This document shows, piece after piece, positions 1-4,568 of a DNA stretch of 6,265 nucleotides (positions are counted from its first letter, which is position 1; every line of letters begins with the position of its first letter). This stretch comes from an uncultured Caulobacter sp. (GTDB lineage Bacteria > Pseudomonadota > Alphaproteobacteria > Caulobacterales > Caulobacteraceae): assembly GCA_937991555.1 (NCBI GenBank), contig CALKHU010000178.1, forward strand, positions 1 to 6,265, in the 5' to 3' direction. Both the position numbers and the translations under genes were made by a program. The notes below the pieces were generated by a model. That model worked only from the letters and a program-made list of their open reading frames with translations, did not search any database and was not told the origin of the DNA.

Positions 1-163
1 GAGCGCCGCCTGGGTGGCCTTCGCGAAGACCGGAAATCCGAACACCGGCGCGATTCCGGCGTGGCCCGCCTACGACGCCGCGCGGCGCGCGACGATGATC
101 TTCGACATCGACAGCCGCGTGGTCGACGATCCCTACAGCGCCACGCGTCAGGCGGTGACCTGA
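1..163 (+). CDS. Carboxylesterase type B (para-nitrobenzyl esterase-like), C-terminal end only
   Basis: The first full codon is at position 2, and the frame stays open for 53 codons to TGA at 161-163. The reading includes AWVAFAKTGNPN, then IPAWPAYDAARRATMIFD, then DSRVVDDPYSATRQ. This is the characteristic C-terminal tail of bacterial type-B carboxylesterases of the alpha/beta-hydrolase fold. In that family 'W..FA..G.PN....P.WP.Y......TM.F' marks the last helices and strand after the catalytic histidine. The enzymes hydrolyse carboxylic esters and are often exported in Caulobacterales. The nucleophile, acid and histidine lie outside the window, so activity, localisation and start cannot be judged. 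The gene is on the same strand as the oxygenase 95 bp downstream, but a palindromic repeat separates them, so co-transcription is uncertain. I am confident of the family and do not know the substrate. Confidence 0.85.
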   Translation, partial: SAAWVAFAKTGNPNTGAIPAWPAYDAARRATMIFDIDSRVVDDPYSATRQAVT

Positions 164-167
164 GCGC

Positions 168-202
168 GTCCTTCGACACGCCGCTTCGCGGCTGCTCAGG
201 GC
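168..202. repeat. Palindromic intergenic repeat (REP-like), possible terminator for the esterase gene
   Basis: The stretch contains an inner stem GCCGC (180-184), loop TTC, GCGGC (188-192), with an outer five-pair stem 168-172/198-202 (one G-T wobble). Its core, CCTTCGACACGCCGC followed by TTCGCGGC and TGCTCAGG, resembles a dispersed intergenic palindrome that I recall from many alphaproteobacterial genomes. Those copies usually have longer outer arms (ATCCTT...AGGAT), so this copy looks degraded on the outside. It starts 5 bp after the esterase stop and has no T-run, so it could act as a hairpin 3' end rather than a canonical terminator. The repeat-family call is from memory and would need a genome-wide count. 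Confidence 0.5.
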
Positions 203-223
203 CGTATCGGACCCCGCCCAACC

Positions 224-258
224 TTGCCACGCTTCCGCGTCCGGCCTAACGGCAGCGC
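224..258 (+). promoter_or_regulatory. Weak candidate promoter of the oxygenase gene
   Basis: TTGCCA (224-229) matches five of six bases of the -35 consensus. It is followed after 15 bp by CCTAAC (245-250), which matches only three of six at -10, and 8 bp later by the ATG at 259. The gene has no clear Shine-Dalgarno sequence (only GGCAG close to the start). The spacing would place the transcript start at or beside the start codon. The -10 box is poor, so this is a tentative call. Confidence 0.25.
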
Positions 259-876
259 ATGAGCCAGCTGCTGTTCGCCACCCGCATCCATCGCGCCACC
301 CTCGCGGGCGAGCGCGGGTTCGAGGCCCTCAACGCCGATCTCGAGGACGCTTGCCGGATGATGGAGGCGGAGGACGCCGCCGGCCGGGCCTGGAGCCGCG
401 CCAACGGCTACCGCGGCTATACCTCCTACAGCTCGCCGGGCGAGCTTTGGACGCGGGCGACGGCGTTCGCCGACCTGAAGCGCAAGCTGGACCGCCACGC
501 CGCGGCCTTCGCCGCCGAGCTGGGCCTGGACCTCGACGGCGGCCGGCTGCGCATGGACAGCTTCTGGGTGAACGTGCTGAAGCCCGGCGGCGGGCACAGC
601 GGCCACATCCATCCGCACAGCGTGCTCAGCGGCACCTACTATGTGTCGGTGCCGAAGGGCGCCCGCGGTATCCGTTTCGAGGACCCCCGGCTGGCGCTGA
701 TGATGGCCGCGCCGATGCGCGCCGCCGACGCGCCGGAGGACCAGCGCCCGTTCGTGACGATCGACCCGTCGCCCGGCGACCTGCTGCTCTGGGAGAGCTG
801 GCTGCGCCACGAGGTGCCGCCCTCCGACGCGAGGACGGACCGCGTGTCGATCAGCTTCAACTACGGCTGGCGCTGA
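259..876 (+). CDS. Putative 2OG-Fe(II) oxygenase, PF13759/TIGR02466-like
   Basis: A 205-aa soluble protein with no signal peptide. The C-terminal two thirds carry the signature of this non-haem iron oxygenase family. The parts seen are SFWVNVLKPGG at 101-111, a histidine cluster H113, H116, H118 and H120 leading into SVLSGTYYVSVP (121-132), RFEDPR (139-144), and GDLLLWESWLRHEVPP (173-188) with H184. RVSISFN follows at 195-201. In the double-stranded beta-helix fold, the first histidine cluster supplies two iron ligands, H184 the distal one, and R195 probably binds the 2-oxoglutarate carboxylate. Which two of the clustered histidines bind iron cannot be settled by eye. Substrate is unknown. 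ATG 259 is the first start after an in-frame TAA at 247. The stop lies 4 bp from that of the convergent DUF998 gene. Confidence 0.85.
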   Translation: MSQLLFATRIHRATLAGERGFEALNADLEDACRMMEAEDAAGRAWSRANGYRGYTSYSSPGELWTRATAFADLKRKLDRHAAAFAAELGLDLDGGRLRMDSFWVNVLKPGGGHSGHIHPHSVLSGTYYVSVPKGARGIRFEDPRLALMMAAPMRAADAPEDQRPFVTIDPSPGDLLLWESWLRHEVPPSDARTDRVSISFNYGWR

Positions 877-885
877 GCGCTCAGC
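872..885. terminator. Perfect 14-bp palindrome spanning two convergent stop codons
   Basis: GCTGAGCGCTCAGC is self-complementary and contains the oxygenase stop TGA (874-876) and the reverse-strand stop of the DUF998 gene (TCA, 881-883). As RNA from either strand it can form a five-pair stem with a GCGC loop. Neither side has a T-run, so a role as a bidirectional transcript end is inference. Confidence 0.35.
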
Positions 886-1537
886 CCTCGCCGAAGACCA
901 CGTCGCGCATCGGATCGCGCGAGCGCTTGGCGCGACGCGACAGCGCCCCGTCGATCGCCAGGCAGGCGAGGCCGATCCAGGGGATCATCGCCAGGCCATA
1001 GCCGCGCTGCCAGAGGCCGACATTGGCCTTCCGGACCAGGTTCAGGTCGCCGATGTTGAACATGATCACGTTCAGCGCGACCATCGCCAGGAAGCTGAGG
1101 ATCAGCAGGGACTTCAGGCCGCCCATGTCGGACCGGCCCGACAGGCCGAGGAACATGAACAGCGCCGCCGGAACCGCCGCCAGGCCCAGGCCGTAGCCCG
1201 CGTGCATCGGGTCGGGCATCGGATGCAGCCCGCCCAGCACCATCGAGACGCCCCAGGCGGCCAGGCAGAGCATCGTCAGCAGGGCCCAGAGAATGTTGGC
1301 CCCGAGCGCCCGCATGCCGAGCAGGACGCCCAGCGAGCCTATGATCGCGCAGCCCCCGGCGGCGATGATGCCGTAGTTGAAGATCTGGGCCGCGGGCTTG
1401 CCGGCCATGCCCAGCTCGCTCGCGTACTGGGTGACGTGGCTGTAGCCGGGCGTCATCAGCCCGCCGGCGATCAGGACGCCGTAGTAGATCACCGGGACCA
1501 GGACCCCGAGCTTGAGCAGCAGTGATGCGAAGCGCAT
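881..1537 (-). CDS. DUF998 family integral membrane protein
   Basis: A 218-aa inner-membrane protein with six predicted transmembrane helices at roughly residues 5-27, 53-75, 80-103, 113-133, 142-161 and 176-197. After helix 1 comes MTPGYSHVTQYASELGMAG (28-46). This matches the DUF998 hallmark: an aromatic and proline-rich turn followed by an 'S-E-L-G' motif at the start of the first loop. HPMPDPMHAGYG (105-116), before helix 4, is the second conserved loop. No enzymatic or transport function is established for the family. The basic tail RRAKRSRD (201-208) suggests a cytoplasmic C-terminus. The start is supported by a strong ribosome site (GGGGGAA on the minus strand, 1541-1547) just upstream of ATG. 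It lies 68 bp downstream of the secreted-protein gene on the same strand. Confidence 0.8.
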   Translation of the reverse strand: MRFASLLLKLGVLVPVIYYGVLIAGGLMTPGYSHVTQYASELGMAGKPAAQIFNYGIIAAGGCAIIGSLGVLLGMRALGANILWALLTMLCLAAWGVSMVLGGLHPMPDPMHAGYGLGLAAVPAALFMFLGLSGRSDMGGLKSLLILSFLAMVALNVIMFNIGDLNLVRKANVGLWQRGYGLAMIPWIGLACLAIDGALSRRAKRSRDPMRDVVFGEG

Positions 1538-1540
1538 CGC

Positions 1541-1595
1541 TTCCCCCGTCTGTTGTCTTTGGACGGACGCTCGCGCGCGGCCGGTGCGCCGTCAA
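1541..1595 (-). promoter_or_regulatory. Intergenic region with a TTGACG -35-like box and RBS for the DUF998 gene
   Basis: On the minus strand TTGACGG (1595-1589) equals the Caulobacter-type -35 consensus TTGACGS, but the expected downstream interval is all GC and no convincing -10 is visible. The GGGGGAA Shine-Dalgarno lies at 1547-1541. DUF998 may therefore have its own promoter or be transcribed from the gene upstream. This is a tentative call. Confidence 0.2.
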
Positions 1596-1605
1596 CGCAA
1601 GACCC

Positions 1606-1962
1606 CTAGGGGTTGCGTGGCGCTACGCACATGGGGCGACCTTCCCACAGGTCGCCGACCAGCGAACCGTCCCTGGCGGCGTCCTTGCGGGCCAGTTCGT
1701 AGGCGCGGCTTTCGGCGGGCGGCCGGTCGTCCGGTCCACAGACCGGGGCCTCGACCCGCTGGGCGGAGCGGCAGACGCAGAAGTCGTCCCGGCCGTCCAG
1801 CCGGCTGGCCGGAGCCTGGCAGATCGCCGGCCGGCTCTGGCCGTCGACATCGAGGCAGATGACCCGGGTGGCGGGATTGAACGGCGAGCTTCCGGGCTCG
1901 GCGCCGGCGGAGACGAATATCGCCGCGGCGATCGCGAGGGCGAGGGTGACGGGCTTGCGCAT
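1606..1962 (-). CDS. Secreted small protein with six cysteines, function unknown
   Basis: A 118-aa protein with a clear Sec signal peptide: basic MRKP start, hydrophobic stretch about residues 5-17, and a likely cut after A19-G20-A21. The mature ~97 residues hold six cysteines (C36, C48, C62, C64, C75, C112), consistent with three disulfide bonds in the periplasm. FCVCR (61-65) carries a C-x-C pair. The segment VICLDVDGQSRPAICQAP (34-51) is the most patterned part. There is no lipobox, anchor or recognised catalytic motif. The start is well supported: AGGAGG (minus strand, 1975-1970) sits 7 bp before ATG. It lies 53 bp downstream of the SDR gene on the same strand with no visible terminator between, so co-transcription is plausible. 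I do not recognise a named family. Confidence 0.75.
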   Translation of the reverse strand: MRKPVTLALAIAAAIFVSAGAEPGSSPFNPATRVICLDVDGQSRPAICQAPASRLDGRDDFCVCRSAQRVEAPVCGPDDRPPAESRAYELARKDAARDGSLVGDLWEGRPMCVAPRNP

Positions 1963-2015
1963 GGGGCGTCCTCCTGGGGCATCGTACCACGGAACGCCCG
2001 CGCCGCCGCCAGGCT

Positions 2016-2798
2016 TCAGACCCCGAGGCTCGCGTAGGCCACGCCGCCGTCGACGGCGATCGTGATCCCGACCGCGTAGTCCCCGGCGCGCGAGGCCAGG
2101 TAGATGGCCACCCCCTGCATGTCCTCGTCACGGCCGATGCGGCGCGAGGGGATGCGCGCGGCGACGGCCTCGGCCTCGTCGCGGGCGGTGATGTTCATGT
2201 CCGAGGCGAAGGCGCCGGGCGCGATCGCGGTGACCACGATGTTGTCGGCGATCATCTGCGCGGCCATGCGCCGCGTCAGGTGGATCAGCCCGGCCTTGCT
2301 GGCCTGGTAGCTGTAGGTCTCCTGCGGATTGGGCCGGATGCCGTCGATCGAGGCGATGTTGATCACCTTCGACGGCTGCTCGTGCGACGCCCGTTCCCGC
2401 AGGAAGGTGGCCATGGCTTGGGTCAGGAAGAAGGGCGACTTCAGGTTCAGGTCGACGACCTTGTCCCAGCCGTTCTCCGGAAAGCTGTCGAACTCGGCCA
2501 GCCAGGCCGCCCCGGCGTTGTTGACCAGGATATCGAGGCCGGTCTCGTACTTGCCGTAGGCCTGGGCCAGGGCGCGGCATCCCTCGACCGTGGAGACGTC
2601 CTGCGGCAGCGACACGCACACCCCGCCGCCCGCCGACAGTTCGGCCGCCGTCGAGTCGCAGGCCGCGGCCTTGCGCGACGAGATGTAGACGCGTGCGCCG
2701 GCGGCGATGAAGCCGGCCGCGATCATCTTGCCGATGCCGCGCGAGCCGCCGGTGATCAGGGCGGTTCTCCCCTCGAGTGAAAACAGGCTCGTGGACAT
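2016..2798 (-). CDS. SDR-family NADP-dependent oxidoreductase (RhlG/FabG-like)
   Basis: A 260-aa classical short-chain dehydrogenase/reductase, full length for the family. The nucleotide-binding motif TGGSRGIG is at 16-23, and D67 lies in the QDV segment that contacts the adenine. NNAG is at 93-96 and N118 sits in the DLNLKSPF segment. Catalytic S150 (INIAS) and Y164-x3-K168 (YSYQASK) complete the Asn-Ser-Tyr-Lys tetrad, and APG at 193-195 contacts the cofactor. R20 in the glycine motif and SR at 41-42 after strand 2 favour NADPH over NADH. The overall pattern resembles RhlG-like 3-oxoacyl reductases, but the substrate cannot be assigned from motifs. ATG has a GGGGGAA ribosome site about 10 bp upstream. 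The gene is divergent from the 67-aa gene and leads a possible minus-strand run. Confidence 0.93.
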   Translation of the reverse strand: MSTSLFSLEGRTALITGGSRGIGKMIAAGFIAAGARVYISSRKAAACDSTAAELSAGGGVCVSLPQDVSTVEGCRALAQAYGKYETGLDILVNNAGAAWLAEFDSFPENGWDKVVDLNLKSPFFLTQAMATFLRERASHEQPSKVINIASIDGIRPNPQETYSYQASKAGLIHLTRRMAAQMIADNIVVTAIAPGAFASDMNITARDEAEAVAARIPSRRIGRDEDMQGVAIYLASRAGDYAVGITIAVDGGVAYASLGV

Positions 2799-2831
2799 GG
2801 CTGGCGTTCCCCCGGTCGTTGTCTGCGCTGG

Positions 2832-2860
2832 ACCCTAGCGGCGCCTGCACCGAATCCCAA
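2832..2860 (-). promoter_or_regulatory. Candidate promoter of the SDR gene
   Basis: On the minus strand TTGGGA (2860-2855) and TAGGGT (2837-2832) are separated by exactly 17 bp and precede the SDR start by 33 bp. The match is moderate (four of six and three of six). The -35 box falls inside the left arm of the inverted repeat at 2852-2888, which suggests that any protein bound to the repeat could affect this promoter. Confidence 0.3.
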
Positions 2861-2888
2861 CCGTCCGCTCAGGAAAGGTTCAGGATTC
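2852..2888. promoter_or_regulatory. Imperfect inverted repeat in the divergent intergenic region (possible operator)
   Basis: The left arm GAATCC-C-AACC (2852-2862) and the right arm GGTT-CA-GGATTC (2877-2888) are complementary in ten positions, with a one-base against two-base bulge and a 14-bp centre. The repeat lies between the divergent SDR and 67-aa genes, about midway in a 124-bp gap. It could be a binding site for a dimeric regulator or a hairpin in the leader of the small gene. No known regulator motif is recognised. Confidence 0.35.
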
Positions 2889-2907
2889 CGGGCGCAGGAT
2901 CACGGTG

Positions 2908-2916
2908 AAAGGTGAG
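2908..2916 (+). promoter_or_regulatory. Ribosome-binding site selecting the ATG at 2923
   Basis: AAAGGTGAG lies 6 bp before ATG 2923 and fits an anti-Shine-Dalgarno match. It overlaps the codons that would follow a possible in-frame GTG at 2905. That makes the GTG an unlikely start and the 67-aa form the better call. Confidence 0.6.
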
Positions 2917-2922
2917 TTGACC

Positions 2923-3126
2923 ATGCCCGCTTCCTCCGCCTCCGAACGCCGCCTGATGGGCGTCTGGGTCTTCGACCTCGCGCCCGACGCCGCCCGCGCC
3001 CTCTACGAGGATATCCCCGAGCCGCTGAAGGCGGACACGGAACTGCGCGTCTGCATGAACGAGGCCCACCTGCACGCGGCCAGCGACGCCGCCGCCGACT
3101 GGCTGCGCGGCCGCCTCGCCGCCTGA
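2923..3126 (+). CDS. Small hypothetical protein, 67 aa
   Basis: A short cytoplasmic protein with no signal peptide or membrane segment. After a Ser/Ala-rich start it reads RRLMGVWVFDLAPDAARALY (9-28). It continues to IPEPLKADTELRVCMNEAHL (31-50) and ends in an amphipathic helix ASDAAADWLRGRLA. One cysteine (C44) and two histidines (H49, H51) are present but form no recognised metal site. Codon use is as GC3-rich as the neighbours, and a ribosome site lies 6 bp upstream, supporting a real gene. I do not recognise the family. It stands alone: divergent from the SDR and 72 bp before the flagellar-rod-like gene on the same strand, with which it could be co-transcribed. Confidence 0.6.
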   Translation: MPASSASERRLMGVWVFDLAPDAARALYEDIPEPLKADTELRVCMNEAHLHAASDAAADWLRGRLAA

Positions 3127-3198
3127 TTCACCATGCTTGCGAACGGCCGGTAAAGGCTGCGCGCGGCAGACTGGGCGCTCCTTCGCGGAGACCCGCCC

Positions 3199-3408
3199 AT
3201 GCAGGCCCTGCCCATCGCCGCCGCCGGCCTTCACGACGCCGCCGGACGTTTCGACGCCAGCGCCAGGCGCACGGCCGCCGCGCCGCTCGACAATCTGGTC
3301 GAGGAGGTCGCCCGGCGCATCGAGGCGAAGGTCGCGGTCGAAGCCAACGCCGCCGTGGTCCGGGCCACCGACGAGATGACCGGCAAGCTCCTCGACATCC
3401 TCGCCTGA
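3199..3408 (+). CDS. Core-less flagellar basal-body rod-like miniprotein, 69 aa
   Basis: The 69 residues look like the two ends of a flagellar rod/hook protein joined without the middle. Residues 1-29 (ALPIAAAGLHDAAGRFDASA and following) follow the N-terminal rod pattern 'sgl.aaq.rld..a.n.an' (PF00460). Residues 32-69 (LVEEVARRIEAKVAVEANAA, then VRATDEMTGKLLDI) follow the C-terminal pattern 'lv..i.ak.ayeAN..vi.t.deM...lLdi' (PF06429). In full-size rod, hook and hook-associated proteins these two helices pack as a coiled coil that drives axial polymerisation. Here the region between is only a few residues. GGAG (3187-3190) lies 8 bp before ATG. No other flagellar gene is in the window. Similar orphan short proteins are, as I recall, annotated as flagellar basal-body proteins in other Proteobacteria. 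A role in the flagellum is inference. Confidence 0.75.
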   Translation: MQALPIAAAGLHDAAGRFDASARRTAAAPLDNLVEEVARRIEAKVAVEANAAVVRATDEMTGKLLDILA

Positions 3409-3417
3409 CGTCAGGCG
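3402..3417. terminator. Perfect 16-bp palindrome spanning two convergent stop codons
   Basis: CGCCTGACGTCAGGCG is fully self-complementary. It contains the stop of the flagellar-rod-like gene (TGA, 3406-3408) and the reverse-strand stop of the 178-aa membrane protein (TCA, 3411-3413), which are only 2 bp apart. In RNA it could form a six-pair stem with a four-base loop. It has no T-run. A bidirectional 3'-end function is inference, because convergent TGA codons preceded by GCC alanine codons give this palindrome automatically. Confidence 0.35.
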
Positions 3418-3947
3418 GCCGCGGCCTCTTCCCGCCCCAGGAACCGCCGGATCCACGGCCAGGCCTTGCCGACCGCCGACAGGAAGCCGACGAAGCCGGC
3501 GAACAGCTGCATCAGCCACCACACCGTCTCGAACAGCGCTCCGCTGAACACCGACTGGACCAGCGGATAGACGAGATCGCCGACCACGATCCGGAAGCGG
3601 GCGTAGGCGTCGGAGTACTCGATCGAGCGCTCGAACGCCCAGGCGCCGAGCACGGCGGCCAGCACCGGTGACCACAGCAGCGGCAGCACGAGGATGGCGG
3701 TCAGCAACAGCAGGACCAGCTTGGTCCCCAGCGTCTCGCGCGAGATCAGCGCCAGACTGAGGAACAGGACCAGGCCCAGCCCGATGACGGTGAACGCGAC
3801 CGGCAGCACCAGGTCGGCCAGTTCGATCACGTCCCAGCCCATCAGCCACGGACCGGCCAGGAAGACCACGGCGCAGAGCGCGAACGCGCCCAGCCAGGCC
3901 GCGCCGTACTGGCTGAGGCGGGATTTCAGCAGTTCCGAATTCAGCAT
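3411..3947 (-). CDS. Integral membrane protein, function unknown
   Basis: A 178-aa protein with about four to five hydrophobic helices, near residues 15-35, 45-68, 76-103, 120-136 and 140-160. The N-terminus is short and polar (MLNSELLKSRLSQYG). The C-terminus is basic then acidic (WIRRFLGREE, 165-174) and ends in an alanine run. Between helices 3 and 4 is a charged aromatic loop, FERSIEYSDAYARFRIVVGD (105-124), the only segment likely to be functionally distinctive. There are no transporter, enzyme or lipobox motifs, and I recognise no family. GGAGG (minus strand, 3958-3954) lies 6 bp before ATG, so the start is solid. It converges on the rod-like gene with a 2-bp gap and lies 78 bp downstream of the SRPBCC operon on the same strand, possibly read through from it. 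Confidence 0.75.
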   Translation of the reverse strand: MLNSELLKSRLSQYGAAWLGAFALCAVVFLAGPWLMGWDVIELADLVLPVAFTVIGLGLVLFLSLALISRETLGTKLVLLLLTAILVLPLLWSPVLAAVLGAWAFERSIEYSDAYARFRIVVGDLVYPLVQSVFSGALFETVWWLMQLFAGFVGFLSAVGKAWPWIRRFLGREEAAAA

Positions 3948-4025
3948 CCAGCTCCTCCACCCCGTCCGGCGGTAACCATGACCGGGCCGGCGGGCGGTGT
4001 CGAGCGTGCGGGGTCCGGCGCGGCC

Positions 4026-4550
4026 CTAGGCCGGCGTCTCGTACGACTGGATGCTGCGGTCGGGCTGCGGGACCCTGACCCGCACGCGCCCCTCCAGTTC
4101 CGCGGCCAGGGCCTCGAGCAGTTCGCGCGTGCCCTCCTCGCGGCCGGCGACCTGGCCCGGGTCGTCGAAATAGGCGCCCTGTTCGGTGAAGACGATCCGC
4201 GTGCCCCGACCTTCGGCGCGGAACTCGACCGTCGCCAGCGACACGGAGATCCGCTTGCCGGCCACCGTCATCTGGTAGGCGAACACCAGCCGTTCGTTCT
4301 CCACCACGTCCATGTACAGGCTGTCGTTGGTGATCACGACGTCGGCGCCCGGCGGGGAGAAGGCGCTCGATCCCGTCTCGCCGACGCCCAGAGCGCCGCC
4401 GGCGTGGCGGTGCAGCGTCCAGGCGCCGACCTGGAAGAACCAGCGGCTGCGCGCCTCCCTGTCGGTGAAGGCATGGAACACGCGCGCCGGCGCGGCGTCG
4501 TAGACGCGCTCGACGCAGAAGGTGGCGTGGGTGATGGTCCCCGGCGTCAT
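4026..4550 (-). CDS. SRPBCC/AHSA1-domain protein (second copy of tandem pair)
   Basis: A 174-aa protein with the Bet v1-like SRPBCC fold of the AHSA1 group. THATFCVERVYDAAPARVFH (7-26) gives the first strand and the helix-turn motif with the conserved 'P..vf.af'. YMDVVENERLVFAYQM (79-94) and the strand ISVSLATVEF (101-110) match the central sheet. FTEQGAYFDD (121-130) with REEGTRELLEAL (137-148) is the family's C-terminal helix signature. Such proteins have a deep ligand cavity and often sit beside ArsR regulators; their ligands are mostly unknown. The tail after residue 150 (ending SIQSYETPA) is longer than in the upstream paralogue. AAGGGAGG (minus strand, 4564-4557) lies 6 bp before ATG, and the gap from the upstream gene is only 18 bp, so it is the last gene of the operon. 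Confidence 0.87.
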   Translation of the reverse strand: MTPGTITHATFCVERVYDAAPARVFHAFTDREARSRWFFQVGAWTLHRHAGGALGVGETGSSAFSPPGADVVITNDSLYMDVVENERLVFAYQMTVAGKRISVSLATVEFRAEGRGTRIVFTEQGAYFDDPGQVAGREEGTRELLEALAAELEGRVRVRVPQPDRSIQSYETPA

Positions 4551-4568
4551 GATCGTCCTCCCTTGGGT

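Noticed and set aside
351..1001. A 216-codon plus-strand frame overlapping the oxygenase
   Set aside because: It is the shifted-frame reading of the oxygenase gene and runs into the convergent DUF998 gene. It is Arg/Pro/Ala-rich without motifs.
861..1595. A 244-codon minus-strand frame over DUF998
   Set aside because: It lacks membrane helices and is Arg/Gly-rich. The DUF998 frame has six helices, a family motif and a strong ribosome site.
2915..2920. TTGACC as a -35 box on the plus strand
   Set aside because: It lies 2 bp before the ATG of the small gene, far too close to drive it, and no -10 follows in a useful position.
2905..2922. GTG at 2905 as start of the small protein (73 aa)
   Set aside because: The extra codons overlap the ribosome site AAAGGTGAG, and there is no ribosome site before the GTG. 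ATG 2923 has ideal spacing.
3178..3190. CTCC-TTCGC-GGAG hairpin hiding the ribosome site of the miniprotein
   Set aside because: The stem has only four pairs, which is common by chance at this GC content. There is no support for regulation.
3127..3198. A sigma-54 (flagellar class) promoter before the rod-like miniprotein
   Set aside because: The GG-N10-GC spacing test finds only GG at 3149-3150 with GC at 3161-3162. The flanks do not match TGGCAC or TTGC, so there is no credible site.
4026..4550. A frameshift in the middle of the second SRPBCC protein, where the VGGRE motif is missing
   Set aside because: The neighbouring frames do not restore the motif, and both flanks are in the same frame. 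The segment is divergent rather than broken.
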